Assembly: GCA_946542925.1 (NCBI GenBank)
Contig: CAMNLA010000055.1
Location: forward strand, 5,915 to 69,914
Source of the DNA: UBA4363 sp002393965
GTDB lineage: Bacteria; Bacteroidota; Bacteroidia; Bacteroidales; Paludibacteraceae
Length of the DNA stretch: 64,000 bases
Reading direction: 5' to 3'
A program made the position numbers and the translations under genes. Below the pieces are notes generated by a model. It saw nothing but the letters and a program-made list of their open reading frames with translations. It was not told the DNA's origin and made no database searches. Of this stretch, positions 26,901 through 35,095 are shown piece by piece. Positions within the stretch are counted from its first letter, which is position 1, and each line of letters begins with the position of its first letter.

Positions 26901-27233
26901 GAGGACCTCGGTGCGCAGTACTTCACTGACGGAATCGGTCACCATCTTTCGGTCGGAACGTTGGCGAAACGAAGACGGAAAATAGAGGACATTATCCGAC
27001 TGAAGGGTCTGCATCGCATCCTGATATCCATAGGCAGAGGCCTCCTGCTCGTCAGAGACGTAAACGACAGTACGATGTAAACGCTGTTGGCAAGCCGCAA
27101 GCGTGAGAGCGGTGGCCGATCCAGTAAGACCTGTTATGCGGACCTGCGAAGGCTGAGTTTCGAGAGCCTGTATGATCCGTTGTATCTGTGGATGGGATGC
27201 GTAGCGAATAAATAAGTCACGGAGTTCTAACAT
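23910..27233 (-). CDS. mfd: Transcription-repair coupling factor Mfd
   Basis: 1107 residues, full length. An N-terminal UvrB-like region, an RNA-polymerase-interaction domain near 430-500 (ELKVGDYVTHIDHGVGRFGG), and a RecG-like translocase. The translocase has Walker A GDVGFGKTEVAMR, the DEEQ box (LLIIDEEQKFGV), TATPIPRTL, and a motif-VI region (GRVGRSNRKAY). The C-terminal TRCF domain is present. Mfd removes stalled RNA polymerase and recruits UvrA. Long antisense frames opposite this gene are compositional shadows. Confidence 0.97.
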   Translation of the reverse strand: MLELRDLFIRYASHPQIQRIIQALETQPSQVRITGLTGSATALTLAACQQRLHRTVVYVSDEQEASAYGYQDAMQTLQSDNVLYFPSSFRQRSDRKMVTDSVSEVLRTEVLNRLSSSDESPLLVFTYPEALVEKLVSKKSLLRKVRRLHTGDVCDTEELIEELLQNGFQRVDFVYEPGQFSQRGSILDVFSYSKELPYRIDFFGNEIDSIRLFNIESQLSEETMDAVSIVPDITEMKGVSESVAFTEFLPKDAVFVFNDFLYVRDRMNHFAMELDDSVSGDVFFGNLSSFSSIQLKGDASDKSTIVFHTHPQPLYHKNFDLVAESFRRFLADGYSLNILSDSKKQTDRIQAIFEDKGLDLTFTPVLRTVHEGFSDEDMRICVFTDHQIFDRYHKYALRSDRARNGKVVMTLKELNELKVGDYVTHIDHGVGRFGGLLKMDVNGHQQEVIKLLYKDNDTIFVNIHNLHRISKYKGRDGEPPKVYKLGSGAWERLKERTKKKVKDIARDLIRLYARRKAEKGFAFSPDSYLQKELEAGFLYEDTPDQYKATQDVKADMEKPLPMDRLVCGDVGFGKTEVAMRAAFKAVADGKQVAVLVPTTVLALQHYNSFTERMKDLPCNIDYLSRARTASQTKEVLSRLADGQIDIIIGTHKLVGKRVKFKDLGLLIIDEEQKFGVSVKERLKAMKVNVDTLTLTATPIPRTLQFSLMGARDLSIISTPPPNRYPIQTELAEFGEQVVREAIVREMERNGQVFFINNRIQNLYELQAFIHRVVPEARIAVGHGQMEAEKLEQIILDFIDYEYDVLIATTIIESGIDIPNANTIIINDAQNFGLSDLHQLRGRVGRSNRKAYCYLLSPPMSVVTPEARRRLQAIETFADLGSGFQIAMQDLDIRGAGNMLGAEQSGFIADLGYETYQKILNEAVHELKDEEFSDLYEEERKENKDGNNYVTDCLLESDLSLMIPTLYVESVSERMSLYRELDGLQSEEQLEAFASRLEDRFGPVPPEVQDLFTALRIRWLGMRMGMERLSIKRGMLIGYMVSNQQSSYYRSDVFGAVLNYVASHPMECRLREDAGKRSVSVRDIKTINQALDVLKQMSDSVSDSPNGR

Positions 27234-27363
27234 TCATGTAGTTTTGATTGTTCTTTTGGAAGCCAAACAGTGATTAAACAAGTTTGTCATTACTCTTGGG
27301 GCTCATCGAAAAGGGTTATCTTCAATCTATATATCCTAATATCTCCCATCAGTCCAATGGATG

Positions 27364-28257
27364 TCATATCTCCAAGGCGAGCGAAGCGGCACCCAGCACG
27401 GCAGCATCGTCGGAAGGAAGTGCGGAAGATAGGATTCTGATTTTCCCCTTCCACATCGGTAAGAGAGACTCATCCATTGCCTTACGAACGGGCTGAAGGA
27501 GCAATTCGCCCGCCCGAGAAAGACCTCCTGCAATCACAATTGCCTCGGGTGAAGTTACAGCGACGAAATCCGCCAAGGTTCTGCCCAGCAATGCCCCTGT
27601 CTGTGAGAAGATTTCCTGAGCCCATTTCTCTCCATTGACAGCAGCCTGAAATACCTGTTTCGACGTCATCTCACGTCCTGTCCGTTCGCGAGCAGAACGG
27701 CTCACTCCAGTAGCGGAACAATATGCTTCAAGACACCCTCTCCTGCCACATCCACAGAGTCTTCCATTGCGTTCAACAATCACATGTCCCAGTTCTCCTG
27801 CAAAGCCATCGTGTCCGTAAAGCAGGCGGCCGCCCGTCACGATTCCCCCACCGACTCCCGTCCCGAGGGTCACCATGATAAAGTCACTAATGCCACGAGC
27901 AGCGCCATAGCGCATCTCGCCCAAAGCAGCTGCGTTCGCATCATTGGTAATAGCGCACGGGGCTCCTATACGCTCAGAGACCATTCGTGCAATGGGAACG
28001 ACTCCTTTCCAAGGCAGGTTCACCGCATGTTCGATACATCCCGTATGGTAATTACCATTGGGACACCCCATACCTACAGCATCCGTCTGCTTAAGACCAT
28101 TGGAAAGCACAAGGCCAGAGACGGACCGACACAGCAGATCCACATACTCATCCAGCGTACCCCCTGTCGGTATAGAGCCGCGTGCCACAACCGATCCATC
28201 GTCACGAACGAGACCGTACTTCGTAGAGGTTCCCCCCATGTCAATACCGATAACCAT
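27364..28257 (-). CDS. ROK family sugar kinase (glucokinase-like)
   Basis: 297 residues. The N-terminal ATP-binding motif MVIGIDMGGTSTKYGLV, a sugar/catalytic region (ITNDANAAALGE, with the catalytic Asp), TLGTGVGGGIV, and the ROK zinc site CGCGRRGCLEAYCS. ROK kinases with these motifs phosphorylate glucose or related sugars. The next gene upstream in the transcript is a GluP/FucP-type sugar transporter, 23 bases away, which makes uptake and phosphorylation of a hexose likely. The exact sugar is not set by the sequence. Confidence 0.92.
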   Translation of the reverse strand: MVIGIDMGGTSTKYGLVRDDGSVVARGSIPTGGTLDEYVDLLCRSVSGLVLSNGLKQTDAVGMGCPNGNYHTGCIEHAVNLPWKGVVPIARMVSERIGAPCAITNDANAAALGEMRYGAARGISDFIMVTLGTGVGGGIVTGGRLLYGHDGFAGELGHVIVERNGRLCGCGRRGCLEAYCSATGVSRSARERTGREMTSKQVFQAAVNGEKWAQEIFSQTGALLGRTLADFVAVTSPEAIVIAGGLSRAGELLLQPVRKAMDESLLPMWKGKIRILSSALPSDDAAVLGAASLALEI

Positions 28258-28280
28258 ATATCTTTTTTCGATGTTATTAC

Positions 28281-29558
28281 CTATCCTTTATTGCCAGACT
28301 TTATTTTTGAGAAAAGGGCATAAAACAAAATAAACGACACGCAGACAACACCTACCACGTAGCTATGCTGAAAGCCACCCAAAGCATCAACCAATCGTCC
28401 CTGTATGACAGGGATAATGCCGCCTCCACAAACCATCATCATGAAAATGCCCGATGCAAGATTCGTTGACTTGCCGAGTCCAGACATTGATAAAATGAAG
28501 ATGCAGACCCACATCACCGAATTGAAGAACCCCGTGAGAACGAGAAACAAAATCGAGAGGGGCACATCCGCAAAAACGACATGGAAATGACTGTCAACGG
28601 CCGGCATATGAACCGTCATATTCAGAGGAAGGAGTACGGCAGCAACATAGAGCAGAAGCGAAGATACAGAGACCACGATAAGTTCTTTGCGACTACCAAT
28701 AAGAGTCCCGACAGCAGCCCCCGCAAGACGTCCTGCGAGCATAAGTAGCCAATAGGAACCCACGATGGCACCTGCAACAGCGGGGTCCGTACCCAATTCG
28801 TTCATAAGAAACAGATTGGTCAGATTAGCGGTAGTCACCTCGAATCCTACGTACAGAAAGATTGCCACAAGTCCCAAGACGAAAGACGGACGGAGCAAAG
28901 AGCGCCAGGAGACCTGTTCGCCCTCGTCAGTACGTATCCCTGGTTCTGGAATCCGCGTAAAACAAAGTACGGTAAAGAGCAGGACATAGAAAGCCATGAG
29001 CACATAAAGCAGCGGACCGACATCTGCCACCCCAAGTTTTTCGACTGCGACATTACCGATGATGAACCCTATGACAAGAGGAGCGAACGTTGCACCTATC
29101 GAAGAGGCAGCCCCACCGATATTCATGCGTCGATTTGCTCCTGTTTCGGGCCCAATGGCGACTATCAAAGGGTTTACGACAACTTGAAGAACCGTGATGG
29201 CGCATCCGAGGAAAAACATGCCGAAGAGGTAGAGTGAGATTAAGTGGAGGTTTCCGCCTGCGAGAACCATGCAAACTCCAGCAAACATACCACAGAGAGC
29301 TGTTTGTGCCGCCTTCTTATACCCCAGACGTCCGACAATCCATGAAGCAGGAATGCCCATGAGGAGATAGGAGAGAAAAAAGGCGAAATTCCCGAACTGG
29401 GACTGAAATACGGAGAGGTGGAACTGGGACTGAACAACCTTAGAGAACGGATCTCCGAGTCCTGTTGTGAACGCGATACTAAAATAAAAAGCGACCATCA
29501 TGGCGAACGCGATGACGGGCGTCCGTCCTACCTCCATACCTTTTTGAATAGAATTCAT
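28281..29558 (-). CDS. Sugar MFS transporter (GluP/FucP type)
   Basis: 425 residues with twelve hydrophobic helices. The conserved family segments GLGDPFSKVVQSQF near helix 1 and FGNFAFFLSYLLMGIPAS near helix 2 place it in the FHS (fucose/glucose:H+ symporter) group. A loop inside helix 5-6 has MNIGGAASSIGA. It is 20 bases from the S9-type gene upstream and 23 from the ROK kinase downstream, so the three are one minus-strand unit. The substrate is likely a hexose such as glucose or galactose (inference). Confidence 0.9.
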   Translation of the reverse strand: MNSIQKGMEVGRTPVIAFAMMVAFYFSIAFTTGLGDPFSKVVQSQFHLSVFQSQFGNFAFFLSYLLMGIPASWIVGRLGYKKAAQTALCGMFAGVCMVLAGGNLHLISLYLFGMFFLGCAITVLQVVVNPLIVAIGPETGANRRMNIGGAASSIGATFAPLVIGFIIGNVAVEKLGVADVGPLLYVLMAFYVLLFTVLCFTRIPEPGIRTDEGEQVSWRSLLRPSFVLGLVAIFLYVGFEVTTANLTNLFLMNELGTDPAVAGAIVGSYWLLMLAGRLAGAAVGTLIGSRKELIVVSVSSLLLYVAAVLLPLNMTVHMPAVDSHFHVVFADVPLSILFLVLTGFFNSVMWVCIFILSMSGLGKSTNLASGIFMMMVCGGGIIPVIQGRLVDALGGFQHSYVVGVVCVSFILFYALFSKIKSGNKG

Positions 29559-29578
29559 CTTACTATTACCTTAATTTG

Positions 29579-31753
29579 TCACTTCAGATTCCGGTTGAAA
29601 AACGAGAGGACAGAGGTATGGAGATGGCGTTTTGCAACAGGATCAGAACTGATGCGAGAGCGGTTCGGATAAACTAGCATCTCGAAAGGTCTGTTCTGCG
29701 ATATTAGACAATCTGCATACGCATACGAATTCTCCACATGCATCCCATCATCCGCCGTTCCATGAATCAGAAGGAGTGAGCCATGCAATCGTTTTGCGCA
29801 TTCGATGGCAGAAGACATTCCATAAGCCCCATTCTCCTGTGGGCGTTGCATGAGCCGTTCGGCATAGGCAGCAGACGAAAACCGCCAATCCGTCAGAGGC
29901 GATACTGCCACTCCGGCTCGGAATGATGCCTTTCCTGTGCTCATGCCCATCAATGCGAGATAAGCTCCATGCCCCTCACCGTAAACACCAATATGTCCCG
30001 TTGAGATATACTTCTGTGAAGACAGGAAATTCGCTGCTTCCGTCAGATCTGAAGCCTCCTGAACACCCATACGAGTATGCTGGCCATGTCGCCAAGATTC
30101 CCCACGAGCTCCACATCCATGCACATCGACACACATCACCACATAGCCATCGGCGGCTAGACCAGACGCCACCTCCACAAGTTCTGAGCCCGTAACTCCG
30201 TCAATCACATCCTGAGAATCGGGAACTCCTCCGACCAGGACAACTGCCGGATACTTTCTGGCGGGCGAAAATCCTTCGGGTTTCATCAGCCATGCATATA
30301 GAGTATCAGAGAGAGAAGACTTGAACGACACAAATTCACGTAAGGGAATCTTTTCAGAAGAAGGCAAGGACTGACCTTCCGTCCAACACTCCATTTGACG
30401 AACGAGACGTCCCTGCGCAGAGCGCACCTCGTAAGAGACAGGGTTGTTGAGAGACGAGTGTTCATTCACGAAATAGGTATAGTTCGGATTGAAGTCAGCG
30501 CGATTCACCCCCTCTTTTTCCGTAAGACGCGAGAGAGTTCCCTTCATATCAACGGAAAAGACATGGCGTCCGAGAGCGGACGGAGAAGCAGCCTGGAAGA
30601 ACACCTTCTGTCGGATACTATCGTAACCATACACGTCCGTCACATCGGAATGTGCTGACGTCAGTTGTTTCATCATCACACCATTCCGGTTATAGAGACA
30701 CAGTTGTCTATATCCATCCCGAACGGCAGGAAAGACGAAACGATTGTCAGGAAGGAAAAGAACCTTCTGCACCCAAATCGGATCGTACCAGGAGGACGTC
30801 TGTTCGTCAAGAAGCGACGCCCAAAGCAGGGACTTGCAATTGACGAGGAACATGCGTACTCGATTCTGGTTTCGGTTCATTCCGAAAACAGCAAAGGTCT
30901 CGGGGTCAGAGGTCCATGCGACGCGCACAATATAATCCACGCCGTCGGACGGCAATGGCACCCGTTTAACGGATTTGTAGAAAGCATCATAAACAAAAAC
31001 AGAGGCACGGGGAAGGCGACCTCCTGCTTTGGGATAGAAATAAGAAACAAGGGATGGAACCGAAGAGTTGTCCGACTCCGGATTCAGGGGATATTGCACA
31101 AGAGTCTGCTTGGAAGTACCTTCGTCATCAAGAGATATGAAAGCGAGGAAGCGGTTATCGGGAGCCCATGCTGCCATATCGCCGATGTGAAGTTGGTGTT
31201 CATAGATCCAGTCAGGCACGCCGTTGGCGACAGAATCGGGGTTCCCATTACGAGTCATGCGCATAACAACACCATCGTAATCCATCTTTTTGAGATAGAG
31301 ATCGCGTCCTATTGCGAAAACGATGTTGCGTCCATTGGGAGAATAGACAGGACGGCGCTGGAAAGAAGCAGTGTCCGAAAGAGGGTGGAGTCGGTGTCGG
31401 AGGATATCGTAGGTATAGTACTTATTACCGGTACGCAGAAGCATATTCTTTTGAGCATTGTCGAATTGGAAAGATTCGATACGAGAAAGGCTTGCACCAC
31501 GAGCAGTGGTGACGTCGAAAAGGTTCGTTCCCATCTTACCAGTCTTGTAGCTGCACGTGCGGATAGAACGTCCGTCGTCAGAAAGGACGGCATAGTTTTC
31601 TCCATCGAGGAGACCAACACAAGGGCCAGGAGACGGAGAGGCGTCAGCATGAGAAACATTCTGAGCGTGAGATGCGAAGATAGAGAGTTGGGAAAACAGC
31701 AAAAAAGAGGTTAAGATCCGCAGGAAACGGAGAATCATTTTTTGGGATTTCAT
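29579..31753 (-). CDS. Secreted DPP4-like (S9) protein lacking the catalytic Ser and His
   Basis: 724 residues. A signal peptide (to about residue 30, FASHAQ), an eight-blade-like propeller (about 50-480, including AWAPDNRFLAFISLDDE), and an alpha/beta-hydrolase domain. At the nucleophile elbow, where DPP4 has GWSYGGY, this protein has GEGHGAY (592-598), so Ser is replaced by Gly594. The Asp region HGTADDGMH is kept. Where the catalytic His should be (DKNHxI), it has NRSRIS (Arg at about 700). The frame is open and codon use is normal, so it looks like a maintained pseudoenzyme, perhaps a peptide- or glycan-binding periplasmic protein (inference). It heads the transporter/kinase unit. Confidence 0.9.
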   Translation of the reverse strand: MKSQKMILRFLRILTSFLLFSQLSIFASHAQNVSHADASPSPGPCVGLLDGENYAVLSDDGRSIRTCSYKTGKMGTNLFDVTTARGASLSRIESFQFDNAQKNMLLRTGNKYYTYDILRHRLHPLSDTASFQRRPVYSPNGRNIVFAIGRDLYLKKMDYDGVVMRMTRNGNPDSVANGVPDWIYEHQLHIGDMAAWAPDNRFLAFISLDDEGTSKQTLVQYPLNPESDNSSVPSLVSYFYPKAGGRLPRASVFVYDAFYKSVKRVPLPSDGVDYIVRVAWTSDPETFAVFGMNRNQNRVRMFLVNCKSLLWASLLDEQTSSWYDPIWVQKVLFLPDNRFVFPAVRDGYRQLCLYNRNGVMMKQLTSAHSDVTDVYGYDSIRQKVFFQAASPSALGRHVFSVDMKGTLSRLTEKEGVNRADFNPNYTYFVNEHSSLNNPVSYEVRSAQGRLVRQMECWTEGQSLPSSEKIPLREFVSFKSSLSDTLYAWLMKPEGFSPARKYPAVVLVGGVPDSQDVIDGVTGSELVEVASGLAADGYVVMCVDVHGCGARGESWRHGQHTRMGVQEASDLTEAANFLSSQKYISTGHIGVYGEGHGAYLALMGMSTGKASFRAGVAVSPLTDWRFSSAAYAERLMQRPQENGAYGMSSAIECAKRLHGSLLLIHGTADDGMHVENSYAYADCLISQNRPFEMLVYPNRSRISSDPVAKRHLHTSVLSFFNRNLK

Positions 31754-31783
31754 TAGTTTTTATTCGTATAACGGATTTCGGAA

Positions 31784-31821
31784 CAAAGATACGTCAATAA
31801 AGTACCTTTTGCGTATCTTTG
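31784..31821. promoter_or_regulatory. Divergent promoter boxes in a 10-bp dyad
   Basis: caaagatacg (31784-31793) and cgtatctttg (31812-31821) form a perfect inverted repeat with an 18-base spacer. Each arm is a TATCTTTG -7 box, facing the DPP4-like gene (-) and the glycosyltransferase gene (+). The starts of the two transcripts would lie close together. Good TTG elements are not evident. Confidence 0.55.
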
Positions 31822-31840
31822 CAGATAAAAAAAACAAATC

Positions 31841-32581
31841 ATGTCAGACAGTGTAGTCATCATTCCGACGTACAATGAGAAAGAAAATGCAGAAGACATC
31901 GTACGAGCGGTGTTTGGTTTGGACCATGAGTTCGATATACTAATTATTGATGACGGGTCGCCAGACGGGACCGCCTCGATCATCCGTCGCCTGCAGGAGG
32001 AGTATGAAGGTCGTCTACATCTGATTGAGCGTCAAGGGAAATTAGGTCTTGGTACAGCCTATATAACAGGCTTCAAGTGGGCGTTGGAGCGGTCGTACGA
32101 ATATGTATTTGAGATGGATGCGGACTTCTCCCACAACCCACAGGATCTGATGCGCCTTTACGCTGCATGTCATGACGAAGGTGCGGACTTGTCGATCGGC
32201 TCGCGCTATGTTTCGGGAGTAAATGTCGTAAACTGGCCTATGTCGCGTGTTTTGATGTCGTATTTTGCATCAAAGTACGTACGTTTTGTCCTTGGTCTGA
32301 ATATATCGGATACAACAGCAGGATTCAAATGCTACAGGAGATCTGTGTTGGAAGCGATTGATCTGGACGGAATCCAATTCAAAGGATATGCATTTCAGAT
32401 TGAAATGAAATATACTGCCTTTCGTCTTGGATTTAAAATCAAGGAGGTGCCGATTATCTTCATTAACCGCACAAAGGGGGTCTCCAAGATGTCGGGTGGC
32501 ATCTTCTCAGAAGCTCTGTTTGGAGTGATACGCCTGCGATTGAAAAAGTTTCCATCAAAGAAGGCTAAACAAGAGGCGTGA
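31841..32581 (+). CDS. Polyprenol-phosphate mannosyltransferase-like GT2 (DPM1 family)
   Basis: 246 residues of GT-A fold without a membrane tail. VVIIPTYNEKENAEDIV, then IIDDGSPDGT (first nucleotide-binding aspartates), then FEMDADFSHNPQDL (DxD-like). The end region FINRTKGVSKMSGGI is typical of DPM1-like enzymes. It would move a sugar, mannose in known members, from a nucleotide donor to undecaprenyl phosphate at the inner membrane. The donor sugar here is not known. It leads a plus-strand unit with pyrC. Confidence 0.9.
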   Translation: MSDSVVIIPTYNEKENAEDIVRAVFGLDHEFDILIIDDGSPDGTASIIRRLQEEYEGRLHLIERQGKLGLGTAYITGFKWALERSYEYVFEMDADFSHNPQDLMRLYAACHDEGADLSIGSRYVSGVNVVNWPMSRVLMSYFASKYVRFVLGLNISDTTAGFKCYRRSVLEAIDLDGIQFKGYAFQIEMKYTAFRLGFKIKEVPIIFINRTKGVSKMSGGIFSEALFGVIRLRLKKFPSKKAKQEA

Positions 32582-32681
32582 GTCGGAGTTCTTTTCCAAT
32601 TTCATCAATGAAGCAGACATTCATCACAAAAACTGAGGACAGCCTAATCACATTAACAAAGAAGATACAGGGGTAGAAAAA

Positions 32682-34046
32682 ATGGCAAAAAAAACACTCA
32701 TAGAGAATGCATCGATCCTGAACGAAGGTCAGAACCGCAGAGGTTCTGTTCTAATCGAGGGAGAGAGCATTGTACATCTATTTGAGGAAAAAGAGCCAAT
32801 TCCTGAATCTCTTAAGAAACAGGTTGAAGAGCGGATTGACGCTGAGGGTTTGTATCTGATTCCCGGAATGATAGACGCCCACGTACATTTCAGAGAACCT
32901 GGTCTTACACAGAAGGGAGATATCCGAACAGAGTCACGTGCAGCAGTAGCTGGAGGAGTTACGTCTTATATGGACATGCCGAATGTACGTCCGCTGACCA
33001 CTTCAAGGGCAGCTGTTGAAGAGAAACTGTCGATTGCTGCTGCAAATTCTTTAGCGAACTATGCATTCTACTTAGGCATCACAGACGAGAATATTGAAGA
33101 GGCCCTGCATATTGACCCATCCATTGTGTGTGGTCTAAAACTCTTTTTGGGATCATCGACGGGCAATATGTTGGTCAGGGATTCCCGTCTGATATCACGT
33201 CTTATGAAATCGAGACTACCTATTGCGGTTCATGCAGAAGACGAGGCAATCATAGAATCCAACAGGAAGAAGATAGAGGCTTCGTATGCTGGGCGTCCAA
33301 TTCCAATCTGCATGCATCCTGTCATCCGATCTACGGAAGCCTGTGTCAGAGCCACGAAATTCATCATTGAAGAAGCCAAACGTTCGGGAGCACATCTGCA
33401 TATACTACACATCTCAACCTCGGAGGAGTTGGAACTTTTGAAAGACCGCTCTGGAGCAGAAAGACATATCACAGCAGAAACGTGTCCCCAATATCTATGG
33501 TTTGATGACAGAAAGTATGAAACACTGGGAGCACGCATGAAATGTAATCCAGCCATCAAGACTTCGGAAGACCGAAAGGCCCTACTTCGAGGCCTTTCGG
33601 ACGGGACGATCGACACCATAGGCACGGACCATGCCCCTCACCTACTCAGTGACAAGGAAGGAGACTGCCTGCACGCTGCCTCCGGGACACCACAGATTCA
33701 ATATGTCATTCCCCTACTCTTCGAACTGGTAAAACAAGGACACTTGCAGGCGGAGCGTATTCCGACTCTGACAGCGCATCATCCAGCCGACATATACGGA
33801 ATAAGCAAAAGGGGATATATCCGTGAAGGGTATCAAGCAGACCTAGTATTGGTTGATCCGAATCAAGATACGACAGTGACTTCGGAAGGGATTCTCTCCA
33901 AATGCGGATGGTCTCCGTATGAAGGAGAAACATTCACATCATCGATTGTTCGAACACTTGTAAACGGCGTTACCGTATATGACAGAGGAAAGATTATTGA
34001 AGCAGTTTCTTCACCATCGCAACCTCTGAAATTTATAAGGGGATAA
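32682..34046 (+). CDS. pyrC: Dihydroorotase
   Basis: 454 residues, the class I length. Metal-binding HVHFREPG near residue 66, GLKLFLGSSTGNML near 150, and histidine-bearing AVHAEDE and ILHISTSEELE. GTDHAPHLLSDKEGD near 310 holds the catalytic Asp. It closes N-carbamoyl-aspartate to dihydroorotate in pyrimidine synthesis. The 100-base gap after the glycosyltransferase has no gene. Confidence 0.95.
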   Translation: MAKKTLIENASILNEGQNRRGSVLIEGESIVHLFEEKEPIPESLKKQVEERIDAEGLYLIPGMIDAHVHFREPGLTQKGDIRTESRAAVAGGVTSYMDMPNVRPLTTSRAAVEEKLSIAAANSLANYAFYLGITDENIEEALHIDPSIVCGLKLFLGSSTGNMLVRDSRLISRLMKSRLPIAVHAEDEAIIESNRKKIEASYAGRPIPICMHPVIRSTEACVRATKFIIEEAKRSGAHLHILHISTSEELELLKDRSGAERHITAETCPQYLWFDDRKYETLGARMKCNPAIKTSEDRKALLRGLSDGTIDTIGTDHAPHLLSDKEGDCLHAASGTPQIQYVIPLLFELVKQGHLQAERIPTLTAHHPADIYGISKRGYIREGYQADLVLVDPNQDTTVTSEGILSKCGWSPYEGETFTSSIVRTLVNGVTVYDRGKIIEAVSSPSQPLKFIRG

Positions 34047-34072
34047 ACTCCGGATCATAATTTCCAAACAAG

Positions 34073-35083
34073 ATGCCTCGAATACTACTAATTTTCATAT
34101 TTTTTTTGTCTCTGTTGCTATCTTCGTGCGTAGAACGAAAGGCATGGCATCAATGTGAAGGTGAAATTCAAGGTACTTTCTACCATATAACGTATTACTC
34201 ATCTGAAAATATTGAAAAAGAGATACGTCATGAACTTCTGCGATTCAACCGTTCGCTGAATATCTTCGACTCCACATCAACCATATCGAGAATCAATGAA
34301 AACAAAAAAACAGATGTATTGTCGGACACGTTATTCTGCAACGTTTTCAAGCGATCGATGGAAATTTCCAAGATTACGAACGGAGCCTTTGACATTACGA
34401 TCTCTCCCCTTGTAAAACTATGGGGTTTCAACCATGCTGCTATACCAGAAAAAGTGTTGCAACAGGAGATTGACTCAGTTCGAAATCTGGTTGGATGGCA
34501 AAAGGTGAGACTCAAGGACGGACAAATTGTAAAAGACGACCCTCGCATGCGATTAGATGCAAATGCTATTGCACAAGGTTACACATGTGATATCATAGCA
34601 TCGTTGATGAGCAATAAAAACATTCAAAACTATCTGATTGAGATTGGCGGTGAGATTCGTGCTTCAGGTCGCAATTCCCGGAACGAATTATGGCACGTAG
34701 GCATCAACCGTCCGGTGTTTGACTCACTATCCACCAATAATGAGATACAAGAAATCGTTCTACTTTCTGATGTTTCAATCGGAACATCGGGTAACTATCA
34801 TAAATTCCATAAGGTGGACGGCAGAATGGTTGGTCATGAAATTGACCCCCGTACTGGGATTCCGGTAAAGAATGAGATCCTATCCGCTTCGGTCATTGCT
34901 CCTGACTGTATGACAGCGGATGCCTTGGCAACGGCTTCAATGATACTTGGAGCAGACAGTGCCCTTGCTCTGTGTGAAAGAGAAAAAGGAGTCGAGGCCT
35001 ATCTTATCATTCTTGAAGACACCGGAAAAGAAAAAATACGGAAGACATCTGGCTTTGACAGATATATAGAGAAACAAAAGTAA
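34073..35083 (+). CDS. apbE: FAD:protein FMN transferase ApbE (lipoprotein)
   Basis: 336 residues with a lipobox (LLLSSC, Cys19), so lipid-anchored on the periplasmic side. ApbE features: GAFDITISPLVKLWGF near 105-120, LDANAIAQGYTCDII, IGGEIRASGRN, GTSGNYHKFHKVDG, HEIDPRTG, and the Mg2+ site DCMTADALATA. ApbE attaches FMN to Thr residues of RnfG/NqrB/NqrC-type subunits. No such target is encoded in this window, so it must act on a protein coded elsewhere. It sits between pyrC and proS. Confidence 0.93.
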   Translation: MPRILLIFIFFLSLLLSSCVERKAWHQCEGEIQGTFYHITYYSSENIEKEIRHELLRFNRSLNIFDSTSTISRINENKKTDVLSDTLFCNVFKRSMEISKITNGAFDITISPLVKLWGFNHAAIPEKVLQQEIDSVRNLVGWQKVRLKDGQIVKDDPRMRLDANAIAQGYTCDIIASLMSNKNIQNYLIEIGGEIRASGRNSRNELWHVGINRPVFDSLSTNNEIQEIVLLSDVSIGTSGNYHKFHKVDGRMVGHEIDPRTGIPVKNEILSASVIAPDCMTADALATASMILGADSALALCEREKGVEAYLIILEDTGKEKIRKTSGFDRYIEKQK

Positions 35084-35095
35084 AAAATAGAAAAT

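Noticed and set aside
30665..31714. 349-codon plus-strand frame opposite the DPP4-like gene
   Set aside because: Antisense to a signal-peptide-bearing protein with full propeller motifs, and shows no family features itself.
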